Source: Oasisia sp. SBJ-2009
Lineage: Eukaryota > Annelida > Polychaeta > Sabellida > Siboglinidae
Length of the DNA stretch: 64,000 nucleotides
NCBI GenBank assembly: GCA_964017155.1
Contig: OZ024856.1
Location: forward strand, 14,180,227 to 14,244,226
Direction of reading: 5' to 3'
Under the pieces are notes generated by a model that was not told where the DNA came from, made no database searches, and saw only the letters and a list, made by a program, of their open reading frames with translations. Positions within the stretch are counted from its first letter, which is position 1, and each line of letters opens with the position of its first letter. The translations under genes were made by a program, and so were the position numbers. Of this stretch, positions 45,053 to 55,649 are shown in pieces.

Positions 45053-46714
45053 TGCGAAGATGTGAAAGCAGCGGTGAAATCGCTCAAGAAGGGGAAGTCA
45101 GCAGGAGCGGACAACGTCCCAGCGGAGCTGGTGCAGGCAGGGGGAGAAGACATGATAAGCGCCCTACTGACTATCTGCAACAAGATCTGGCAGACATGGA
45201 AGTGGCCCACGCCGTGGACCCAATCTCTCACCATCACCCTCTTAAAGAAAGGCAACCAGAACTATCGTACCATCAGCCTCATCAGCCACCCGAGCAAAGT
45301 TATGCTGAAGATCTTGCAGAACTGACTGAAGCTGCAAGCGGAAATGATCATCGCTGAGGAACAAGCAGGCTTCAGACCAGGGGTCAGTTTCATAGCGGCT
45401 ACTTACGACGTCGTAGCGGGCGATAACCCGTCGTAAGCCTAAGACGTCGTAAAGTTACACTAGTTGCGTTTCATGAGTCTGCTCCATAGTTGCACTTAGC
45501 TGCACCATGTATTTAGTAGGCGTAACTTTACGCTGGTTGAAATATTTACGGTATGCTCCCGAAGTTGAAAATGTACGGTATGCTCCCGACACGCCCACTC
45601 TCAACATTATTATTTTTAATGTATACACTGGATATCGTTTACATTCATCATAGCTTCCCATTTGCTATACGAACGACAAAGGTACAGCTAGAAAGAAAAA
45701 AGGATGTTCAGACACAGCACAAATACAGGGATTCCCCACCGTAACGTGAGGGGGTCAATGCTACGGCGACTTAGTGGCGCGAATGCTAAATTGGTCTCAT
45801 GAAACCGGCCGTACGCTGCATTGTCTATTCGCTGTTAGCTACGACCAGTAGACCGCGTAATTTCGCGTAAAGTTACACGGCTTCGTGAAACTGGGCCCAA
45901 ATCTTTAACCATAGGATACTGTGCGAGAAGTACCTTCAACACCAACAAGACCTCTACCACGTTTTCGTGGACTTCAAGAAGGCGTTCGACAGAGTATGGC
46001 ATGAAGCACTATGGGCCACTATGAGTATAAGGCAGAACAATGTCAACGCCAACATGATCAGAATGATACAGAACCTCTCTGACAAGCCCACCAGCGCAGT
46101 CTACCTTAAAGCACAGGGGACTGGTTCAGAACCACAGTCGGTGTAAGACAAGGCTGTCTGCTCTCTCCCCCCACCCTCTTCAACATCTTCTTGAAGAGAA
46201 TTATGGCTGACGCACTGAATTACCATGAAGGGACAGTCAGTATTGGCGACAGGACAATTACGAACTTGCGTTTTGCCGACGACATAGACGGGCTGGCAGG
46301 AAGGGAAGAGGAACTAGCTAATTTGGTGGAGCGCCTTGACAAGACTTCTACAGCCTTCGGCATGCAGATCAATGCAGAGAAGACCAAACTGATGACCAAC
46401 AACACCAATGGCATCAGCACTGACATCGGGGTCAACGGCGAGAAACTATATTGCGTAAACAGCTTCAAATACATGGGAGCAATCATCGCAGACGAAAGAT
46501 CCAAACTTGAAATTGTCGCCAGGATCGCCCACACCACAGCAGCACTCACAAAATTCAAAACCATCTGGAATAACAGGAAAATACCGCTAAGCTCAAAGAT
46601 CAGATTGATGCGCTCCCTGGTCATGTCCATATTCCTATACGCCTGTGACACTAACACAGAAAGAAGGATACAGACCATGGAGATGAGATACCCCAGAAAG
46701 CTCCTCGGCATCAC
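45053..46714 (+). pseudogene. LINE reverse transcriptase (inverted half)
   Basis: The fingers and palm begin EDVKAAVKSLKKGKSAGADN, VPAELVQAGGEDMISA, NYRTISLISHPSKVMLKI, EEQAGFRPG. After a nested MITE the frame resumes with LYHVFVDFKKAFDRVWHEA, then VGVRQGCLLSP and LRFADDIDGLAG, followed by the thumb to LLGIT. The catalytic FADD is intact, but frameshifts near 45330 and 46140 and the MITE break the ORF. A shortened NYRTISL segment and loss of the bases at the MITE site are further damage. Confidence 0.85.
45381..45898. mobile_element. MITE nested in the LINE (GGGYCAGTTTCA ends)
   Basis: Left end GGGTCAGTTTCATAGCGGC. Right end read inward GGGCCCAGTTTCACGAAGCC. The inner arms share CGTAAAGTTACAC-type motifs. 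A 16-bp direct repeat TACGGTATGCTCCCGA occurs at about 45551 and 45579. About 19 bases of LINE sequence (the RSTTE codons) are missing at the site. Confidence 0.7.
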
Positions 46715-46726
46715 TAATAAGAACCT

Positions 46727-48624
46727 AACATACACCTAACATGAAATTCGCTTAAATTGTCTCGAAAACAAATTATCTCTTTATAGTAGACCTCGTGCAA
46801 GGCAAACGTTATGTAGCAAAGCGCAATATGCATCACGGAAGACAAACTGCACTCTGCTTGCAAGATATTAGCGTGCCGAGCAAACAAGGACACCTGGACC
46901 GTTTGTTTGAGCACGAAAACACTACATGTTCTTCGTCTCCGTACCTTGCATACTGGAATATCTCGAAATATTAAATTCCTCATCACAGAATGCTCAATAT
47001 GTCGATACAAAGGTACTGACACACACATGCTCAGACCATGGGATATTCGGATACTTAAATATTACATCAGGCAAATATTTATTTCTTACATTGCCTCCCA
47101 GCGGGCAGCTATCGGTAGTGTCGACGATGTATGGGACAGGCAGTGTGTCGATAGTATCAGGCCGTCAACAACAGAACGTCGTATGTACACAACAAAAAGT
47201 GTGATGCAACGACTTCCCAAAATAGCTATCCTGACATTGGATACAGATGTGATTGTGTTTCCACGACGTTGGGATTGATGAGCTGTGTGTTAATGTTCGC
47301 GTTGTTTTTTACTTTCGCAATCCACACTGTTGAAAACAACCTAGGTGTGCTGTAATTTAGAGCAATAGTGCTGTATCGTGTGATAAGGCGCTGTGACGCT
47401 GTCTCCTATTTCATTGGCCGGGGGGCGGGGGGGGGGGGACAAGTAGGCATGGACGGCATGTTCACCTATCACGTCTTTTCGTTACACTCTCATCATACCC
47501 TGGATGCTTCGATTTACGTACCTATTCTATACGAAATCGAAAGGTTTATCATCGACATGCACAGTAGGACGTGTGCACTTACGAAGGTACATTAGGCAAT
47601 GAGACAGCTTTTCCATAGGATCACGGCCATCAGAAGAGCTATGTAGTATGTACCAGGCCGGTTGTGTGTCGCCAGAAGCTCTTGTGTCAGCTCCTCGCCT
47701 GCACGCTCGCTGGACATTGAAGTGATCAACGAACACAAACTTGAAACCATTCAGAACTGAACTACCAGAGACACTAGCGTCATGCTATGAGTCACACGTC
47801 TGTGCAATGCAATGTGTGTATGCGTGTTTAGTGTGTGCGTGTATAATGAAAGGTGTATGTGAACGTATAAATGTCGGCCGTCTAATCTATACAACCGAAC
47901 TGTGTGACTGAAGTGGAGCATGTCGACGACCATCCACGTTTGACAATACGGCGTCAACCCGATATTAATTTGATATACGTTACACTATATTTTATCGATA
48001 TCCGTGGCATATGATTTTACATCCATTTATGCAAACAGGATGACACTGGTAAACGTGAATGAACAGAAATGTGTAGCATTGTGTATGTCGCCAATCTAGA
48101 ATTTCAATATGGCGGTCATCGGAGGATACAACACATGGCAGACATGAATTCATTGACACCGAAAACTACGGGTTAGGCGCAAAAACAGTCTGTGTTGTTT
48201 GAAACACTTAGCTAATTGTTTCTGTAGCGGCCATCTTGATTGATTTCTTAACGACAATTGTCTGCAATTTCTAAAAACAATATGACAGCTAGATATCATA
48301 TGTTGATGCATGGCGATGGATACCTTGTTTATATGGATATCATAAAAGAAGTGCACATTGCTTAGACGCTGCACAAATATATGTAGATGCACAAATCTGT
48401 ATGGACAGACTATAGTAACGGACTAACGGTACACAAGTGTAACGGTAGCAGGCGCGAATTGGCCGGTCGGCCGGCACGAGGCACAGTGTCGCTACCTGGA
48501 GAAGAAAGTGAAACTAAATCAAATTTATGTTCTGGAACCCATAATTCTACTCCAGCGGGGCTTGAAAATGTCATGCAAGGCCAACCTACGCAAATGTTCA
48601 CACGACAGGCAAATACGTCTTTTC

Positions 48625-48689
<65 letters not shown>

Positions 48690-48949
48690 TATTAAACCAG
48701 TCTGAATTATCTATAATTATAAGGAAATAAACAAACAAAATACAATAGCGTGACTCATATTTATGTTGAACAAAACTGCTTGGTGAGCTTTCAGGTGAAG
48801 ACCAAGATCTAAGATCTGCTACAAGTACACATCTGTCAGCTGATGACATATATGACAATAACAAACATTAATTTACATTCACACATATGTACATCTAGTA
48901 ATAAAATACAAGTTGTCTCTCCGTCTCTGTCTCTGTCGCAGTGTTTTTT
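46727..48949. other. Intergenic
   Basis: A G-quadruplex-prone run (two G tracts of 6 and 13) is at 47418-47439. ATATGGCGGTC at 48110 and GCGGCCATCTTG at 48226 resemble YY1 sites. (TA)n lies at 48636-48685. TTTATT at about 48688 is a candidate AP4S1 poly(A) signal on the minus strand. No other gene is seen. Confidence 0.5.
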
Positions 48950-51900
48950 TTATCTTCGAGAGACTTGGTCGAGAAGTTGAACGGGTGCAAGGATCCGGAC
49001 CTTGCTACTTTCTATGATCCTACCATTGAGGATCATCTCATCGAGGATCATGTGGACACGATCTAGATTAAACATGATCTTATGCTCAGTCAAGGATACA
49101 AGGATATTGTTAATGATTCTAATGTACTCAGTGCTTTCCAGTTGATGTATTTTGTACATGACATCTTGTAGATAGAATATGACAGGTTAGTTTGATATAA
49201 TAACATTTAGCTAACGCGTTTCCTCCAAAACAATAAATTCTACATGACAGTAATAGTAATTCAATGATTTTCACAAGGCTATACAACTTAACAACCTACT
49301 GTGTATTTTGTAAGAAATTAACTTAATTCGGAGCATAACTTTGTGAAACGTACAACGTTTCAACCCTTCATCTACAGGTCTTGGTCACGTACTGGTGTCA
49401 CGTGTGTTGGCTCAGGTTTCGTCAGGACAATTGTGTTATAGATGGCGGGTGGTATCCCTGGTCTCTGTTCATGGTAGGCGCCAAGAAATGTGCCAAAACC
49501 TGAGCCAACACATATGACACCAGTATGTGATCAAAACCTATAGCTGTTGGGTCAAAACTGTATACATTTCACAAAGTTATGCTCCAAAGGAAATTAATTT
49601 CTTACAAAATAGACAAATCTTGGAGCCATGAAAAATATACTCCATAACCTATTGTGTATCTGAATCTTGCAATTTAGTTTTACTGATTGGTAGTAGTAGT
49701 AGATTTGTTCTCATTATTATTACTTGTATACAGGGTTGGAAAAAAATCATGATTTTTTCGAATAAATCGAATAAATCGGATTTGTTCGATTAAATCAGAT
49801 TTTTTCAATTAAATCGATTTATTTGATTTTTTCAACATTCTTGACAATCATAAGAAATAATATGTAATTCGGAAAATAAATAAAAGTGGAATATCATAAT
49901 ATACCCAATAGGCTGAACATTTCATTCTTAGCATTTCTAAAGAATTAAAGCAAAGTTGTTATGTACAAATTTAAACTTTATTTTAAAATACATACAGTTA
50001 AATCAACTGGTAGTAGCATGCAACGTAAGTATAAATTTAAGATAATCTGAAAAAATCGAAAAAATCAATGTCTTGATTTTTTCAAGTTGATTAAATCAAT
50101 GATTTAAACGATGATTTAATCAATTTGATTAAATCAATGCCAACCCTGCTTGTTTAGTGTACTAGGTAAAAGGATACATCCAGTTCACACTGAAATATTA
50201 AAGAACATAGATTAGATATAATCATACTAAAGTCAAACACATGCATGCATAAATGCAACTCACACAGACAATGACATTCTGAAAGACAGCAGCATGCAAT
50301 CTGCTCCATAGTAAAATATATACAATCATCAAAAAGCTATGAATATCACAAACATTTCTTTTTTATTATGTTTATGGACATAGACTAGGCAACAAAGTTA
50401 AATATTTCCACCTTCCTTTGAATACTGCACCTGAGAAATATGTGCAAATTTTAGTAAGCTAACAATTTCTCAGGTACACACTAATAACAACGGATGAGGC
50501 GTATATAAAGCAACTATTTGTTGACAACAACCTATGCACAAGAACACATCATTCATACACATTCATATACATATGTAATTATGCATAACAGACCATAAAC
50601 ACACACATCTCACTTCTTTAGGCAAGTGGGTTATAACTTATACATATTCGTGTTTTTCATATCATATGTACTGGTGCATGTACTTTACAGTGCTCAACAT
50701 CGTAAAACATTGCATATGGAAACCACTCACCACTTTTTCAAAGTATTTATCAAACGTCTCCACGATGTTGTGTATGAATTCCAGAACTGCCAATTCATTC
50801 TATAAATAAAAGCAAGTTTAAAAGACAAAAAACATATACATGTGTGTACTGAACATCTGAACATGTCTATACATTTCCATTGCATCTTTCTGAAGAGTTC
50901 AAAATATTAACATTATTGTTCAGATACTTGGAGATCAATTATGCGAATATTCTTACATATATCTGAAAATGGATGTGGACTAAGAAAATCATCTGCTTAT
51001 TTATTTAGGTAGCATTCTGTCATATGTCAAAATGCTTTTAAAATAGCTACTAGTAGTTGTTTGACGGTGATGCCCCATTAAATATTACAATATACCAAGT
51101 GACAAGGTTATCATCAGAAAATAAAGCTTTTACTACTATTACTACTAGTTGTCTGCTGAATTGATTTTTGTTTTGAACTAAATTGTACACTTACCTCATC
51201 ATCATCCACAGCTAGAATGAAACACATGTTTCCATATGTTCTGAAGACGATTTTAAATGTTCTGTAGTCAAAGAATGAACACTGTAACAAGAGCAGTGAC
51301 ACCTTGCAGGTAAACATGTATACCCTGTACATATGTTGTGAAACATGTATTATATGCAGACATGAAAATATAGTCGGAAAAATTACAGAGTTATTATTTT
51401 GGTAGTTGTATGAATATTAGAAAACCTGTTAAATTCAACTGCATCTGATACTTTTTCATTCTTCACCATAACTATGTGGCTGTGATAAACTATTTACACA
51501 GGATGACAGGAACTCATCAAACATGACAGAAGAAGCTGATACATTTTACTAATTTATTGATCATCGTCTGAGAAGCAGCCAAGACAGAGAGGAATGTCAA
51601 ATTCATGATCGGTGAATTATGACATACTGAAAGGACAGAACACAATAAGTGATAGAGCCCTCCCCCTGCAAGAACACTGAAAATATCCAGGGTATAGTAT
51701 TAATTACTAGTAATAAGTACATACCAGACTAACAAGTCTTATTACAGCTGCATATTTAAACTGTATTAGCAGGATGCGTTTATAAATTAAATATTAGACA
51801 GATTAGGTAATCACCTCTTTATCCGATACCGTGAGACATTTCTTTATGACTTCAGTTTCCTGGTCACGCACCGACTCGTCTCTGCCATTAGGCAAGCTGT

Positions 51901-51961
51901 CAAAATATTTTAGAATTCGTGGGTGGCCTTGTTTGTTGACAATCAGCAGAAATTTTATCAT
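48950..51961 (-). CDS. AP4S1: AP-4 adaptor complex subunit sigma-1, four coding exons
   Basis: Exons (minus): 51961-51815 (49 codons, MIKFLLIVNKQGHPRILKYF ... ETEVIKKCL), 51281-51195 (29, CSFFDYRTFKIVFRTYG ... DDDE), 50799-50731 (23, NELAVLEFIHNIVETFDKYF), 49084-48950 (44, HKIMFNLDRVHMILDEMILN, ILAPVQLLDQVSRR). All introns are phase 0, donors GTGATT, GTAAGT and GTGAGT. The total of 145 residues equals the usual sigma-4 length. Sigma-4 is the small subunit of the AP-4 heterotetramer, which sorts cargo such as ATG9 at the trans-Golgi without clathrin. The acceptor of exon 4 (TTGACTGAG) is weak and the exon starts two residues shorter than the vertebrate protein, so that border is the least certain. 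An ATG at 52000 would add 13 residues; homology favours MIKF. Confidence 0.93.
49300..49615. mobile_element. Long-TIR foldback MITE in AP4S1 intron 3
   Basis: Arms of about 120 bases are inverted copies: ATTTTGTAAGAAATTAA, GGAGCATAACTTTGTGAAA, ACTGGTGTCA, GTGTTGGCTCAGGTTT on the left, and the same motifs reverse-complemented to 49610. No ORF. Confidence 0.88.
49731..50148. mobile_element. hAT-like MITE rich in GATTTAAT motifs, AP4S1 intron 3
   Basis: Ends CAGGGTTGG and CCAACCCTG, flanked by CTTGTATA (49723-49730) and CTTGTTTA (50149-50156), an 8-bp duplication with one mismatch as expected for hAT. Inside both ends are dense AATCGATT / GATTTAATC palindromic repeats. Confidence 0.85.
50149..51814. 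other. AP4S1 introns 3 (part), 2 and 1
   Basis: Apart from the two small AP4S1 exons, no other feature is visible here. Confidence 0.7.
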
Positions 51962-52389
51962 AGTGGCTTTTGATGCTTTGTCATTTCCCCCAATATACAT
52001 TACTTATAGACATGTTAGAATGACTGCTGCCTTTCAGGAACATATTAAAACAAATGCTTCATTTAATCTTGTACGTGTACAAAACAACTTTATTGACGCT
52101 GCATTATTCTGCAGGTGCCCGGAAAATACACTGGAAATGTAAATCTCCCTTCAATATTAAAGAGCTCTAAGCCTCTATGAAACATAAAAATATGTAAATA
52201 TCAAATTATTTACATACGAGTTTCAAAATGTTAAAACTACGTACACATTGTTGCATTTATGCAAAGACACTTAAAAGAATTAACTACATCGTTGGGAATG
52301 TAAAAATGTAATGACGTCAAATAACGTCGCAGATACATGCGCCGCCTTTCGGAAATTTCGTAAACGACTGCCATGAATAGAAAATCGTG
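51962..52389. promoter_or_regulatory. Bidirectional AP4S1-striatin promoter
   Basis: Only 428 bases separate the two divergent start codons, so both promoters must overlap or lie in this interval. No TATA box is placed convincingly. TGACGTCA-like ATGACGTCAAATAACGTCGC is at 52311-52330, and the GC content rises towards the striatin start. Promoters of this sort are usually TATA-less and shared. Confidence 0.7.
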
Positions 52390-52593
52390 ATGGAGGAACT
52401 TTCTGTATCACAGAACGGTGGACAGTATAGGTCAAACATTGGAGGTATGAGTATTGGAGGAAATAGACAACAGGATGAACTTGGAAATCGCCCACAGTAT
52501 TCTATGCCAGGGATTCTGCACTTTTTACAAACAGAATGGGCGCGTTTCGAGATGGAACGTTCGCAGTGGGACGTTGAGAGGGCAGAATTACAG
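52390..52593 (+). CDS. STRN3: Striatin family protein, first coding exon
   Basis: 68 codons: MEELSVSQNGGQYRSNIGG, then QYSMPGILHFLQTEWARFEM, ERSQWDVERAELQ. The block from QYSMPGI to ERAELQ is the striatin N-terminal caveolin-binding / early coiled-coil motif, nearly unchanged from vertebrate STRN and STRN3. Striatins scaffold the STRIPAK complex (PP2A with GCKIII kinases). The donor CAG|GTAAATT follows in phase 0, exactly where vertebrate exon 1 ends. An in-frame TAG at 52378 fixes the start. The next exon (AQIAFLQGER motif) is not in the window, so intron 1 exceeds 11.4 kb. The symbol follows the vertebrate paralog beside AP4S1; most invertebrates have a single striatin. Confidence 0.93.
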
Positions 52594-52756
52594 GTAAATT
52601 CACATATTTCTGTTAACATATTGACACATAAATACTTGACGAAATATTTTTGCGTACTCGCAACAATTACACATTACATTATTTGTAAACAAAATGTGTA
52701 ACTTCCTGGTTTCACAGGAAATCTCGACATTTTATGAAGTCTAAGGGGTTTGCTTT

Positions 52757-52790
52757 GGCCGCCATTTTGGTTTCCAATATGGCAGCCGCT
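52757..52790 (+). promoter_or_regulatory. STRN3: YY1-type sites in striatin intron 1
   Basis: GCCGCCATTTTGG (52758-52770) matches the YY1 consensus, and CAATATGGCAGCCG 6 bases later is a near match on the other strand. YY1 sites just downstream of a transcription start are common in broadly expressed genes. Confidence 0.45.
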
Positions 52791-55649
52791 GTGGTCGCTT
52801 ATCTGACTGTGGGTAGCGAAGCTAATTTTTATGGCCTGTGTAAAATATATGCATGGGGAAATAAGCTTTTTACAATCAGGAACTATTCATGGGTGGCGTT
52901 ATACTTTACACACATAAAACAGGATAATATTTGACGGAAACGTTCATCACTTTGACAAAAAAATTGGCACCGGACACTGGCTGACAGTGGCAGAGCCGTG
53001 ATAGTGACACTGACAGCTACTGAAACATACCACTTCCCAATTACTATAGTCTATGCCTGTAACATTTCCATTGGTATAGTATAGATAGGTAGTTCAGATA
53101 CTTTAATCAATATGTTCTAGCATAAAACAAACAAGGACTTAACCTTAACGTTGCTTTAAGTTAACACATTGAACTTGGACAGATTAGTGTGTAATTTACT
53201 GCAAAACCTAAAATTACTGTTCTGTGTGCAGGTTTTATCGAATTAAGGTGTCATACCTGATTATAACTCTTACTGGCCACTATTGTAGAATCTTGAATGG
53301 TACATGCTTTTTATAATTAAGGGGTAGAACTACCCGCTAGTCCACTAGTCCGTATACTAGTAAGGATAAGGACATAACATACTACATTAAATGAATAATA
53401 AATTACCAAATGTCATGTTTGTTACTACAGGAACTATAAACACATGATAACCAAATAATTGTGGTTATTTTCAATTTAGTCAATAGCGGAAATATGGTCA
53501 TAGGATTGACAGGAATAAAACTAATTTTTTGGGCTAGGAAAAAGTTACAGGAAATAAGGTCACAAAATAATTTTGTTGAAACAGTGGATCAGCACATTAA
53601 AATGGAAATTGAATTTTGACTCACTGACATGTAGCATAATGAAGCATGCAGAAATAAGATAAACAATTAACTCAAAATATTTCAATGCATCAACCCATGT
53701 TTAGGTGCCAATACAGGGAAGGTGTTACAAACTGATTGAGTAGCTAGGAAGAACATAAAACCACAGTGTGGTTACTAGGTAGTTCTGGCTGGGTAAAATA
53801 AAATTTATATTTTATTTTACAACATTTATATAAATGATTATTGATGTCACATTGTGGTTATAATCTTCAAGTTTTGTCAGTCTTCACTGGTTTTATGTTT
53901 GTAATTGGTAATCTATGGACCCTAACTGGTTGCTGTTTGGAGGTATCCTGGCTGCTATCCCTAATTGCTTAGCATGTGATACTGGGAAAGTGTGATTGTT
54001 ATCTTCGAATTTTAGTAGTTCTCTGAAAGTCCCCAGCCAGCACTCATTCACACAAGGCAGTAGACAATTCACTTCCCATTGATCAGTTTCATCCACTGAT
54101 TAATTGCTTGGTAATGTTTGATCAGCAGCTTCATTGTCCAACTTTTCTTGATCATTAAACCCATTGCCTGCACAGCAATATTCCAATTGTCTGTAACATA
54201 TCCTTCGCAGCATCACAAAAATATCAGATACTCAATTCCTTTTCATTTAATTCAAATCTTTCAATTCCAATTCTATTCAATAAAATTCAATTCACTTTGT
54301 TCCAAGTCTTTCAATTCCAATTCCCGCTCCAATTCCGGAATTGAATTGGAAATGAATTTATCAATTCCAAATCCGTTTTAATTGACCCCAGCACTGGAAG
54401 CAGTGGGAACAAGTTCAAAAGCATATGTTTATCAACAAAAGCTTTTATGTAACGTCCAAGGCATAGCTATCTAGAGTAACGACGACATTGGTGTGGATCC
54501 TGTCGCTGCCAGATGTTATAAATTTGCCGCAAGGTGTGAATTAATTTTAGTCAGAAAGAAATGGAAGGCCGCACGAGTGTGGGATTCATGTGCGAAACGG
54601 GATTTTTCTACTGCAAAATGATGTGTTTCGATGAAAATGCAGCTGCACCGTAGACGACAGTGACAGTGTTTCACAAGAAATCCACAAGGGGTCGTCTTCA
54701 TATGCTCAACATATTTTGACTATTCGTTTTACATGTTAGGATAGCAACAATAATAAGGTCGAACACGAAATTCGATGACAAATCTTATTTTGTTACCACT
54801 CGGCTATTACTACAAAATCCAAAGCGTTATCTTGGCTAATTCACTAGGGGGGTGTCCACCGTACTTCTCCGGCTGTCACCAGTAGCAACACTGTGCGGAG
54901 TTACATGTGGAGAACTTGCAACTCATAAATTAGGTGGGACTAGGTTCGTTTGATAACGCAAGTCCATGGATTCGACTGCCACAGATTATGTTTAATTGTT
55001 GTGTAGGGAGTGACAACTGATGGAAACTATTATCTAGAACAATGATGAATAATTCGATTGTTGAAACCAGTGGCCCTTCGGGCCAGTAAAATGTGAAAAC
55101 TGGTGTCCCGAACTGGCCCGACTCCCTCAAAACACGCATCAGGCCATTGGGCCAGCGCAATTGTCGACCCCTGTCTGCTATCAATCAATATCAATGAAAT
55201 CTGGTATCGAACCAGTGACAGATTGTGAAGATTGAGTTCACACTGGTGAATGGGGCTGTGATTAATCTCAAACTGCGTTGTAAGACTGTTTCAGTTGCAG
55301 CTTGGTCAGTTAGCCAGCAACAGGTGCATTGATGTTCTTAATAGTGTTCACAAATAAAACAAGTTTTCTTTAAGCAGATAATTCTCAAGATGAACAGCTT
55401 AAAAATGTTAGTTGAAAGTTACGGCTTAAAATACGATTAAACAGTTTTGTAACTGTAACTGAGGCAGGATACTTTCTGCCAACAGTTTTCAGCCAGTTGA
55501 TAAAGGCCTTGTGTCAACTATGTGAATGGTCACTTGTGCATAAATAAATCAGACACATTGTTTTTTTTATTTTTACATCGGATGATTCATAAACTGTCAT
55601 TGAGTGAATGTCGTGAAACTTTATAGCCATTCCAAAAATAGCCATGCAT
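52791..55649. other. Striatin intron 1, left part
   Basis: A degenerate AATTCC-rich stretch lies at 54235-54375, with a perfect palindrome CAATTCCGGAATTG at about 54340. GGCCCTTCGGGCC and CCATTGGGCC palindromes occur at 55074-55155. No exon is seen. Confidence 0.55.

Larger units (their letters stand above)
44705..46714 (-). mobile_element. LINE insertion with inverted 5' half (twin-primed)
   Basis: Exact 12-bp repeats TAATAAGAACCT lie at 44693-44704 and 46715-46726. Between them, on the minus strand, the 3' part of the element is in sense orientation (45048 to 44705) while its reverse transcriptase part is inverted (45053-46714 on +). Both halves meet the same element position: codons LGIT, with GGCATCAC at 46707-46714 and 45038-45045. 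A single twin-primed insertion explains all of this. Confidence 0.9.

Noticed and set aside
44812..45255. 147-residue minus-strand ORF as a single protein
   Set aside because: It crosses the inversion junction: only its second part is LINE C-terminus, the first is antisense of the reverse transcriptase.
52734..52934. Small membrane-like ORF (AAILVSNMAAAVVAYL)
   Set aside because: The hydrophobic stretch is the translation of YY1-type GCCGCCATTTTGG/ATGGCAGCCGC motifs in the striatin intron; no splice or family support.
54118..54381. MITE at the AATTCC-rich stretch
   Set aside because: One end looks like a hAT terminus (CAGTGCTGGGGTCAATT on the minus strand), but no matching left end was found.
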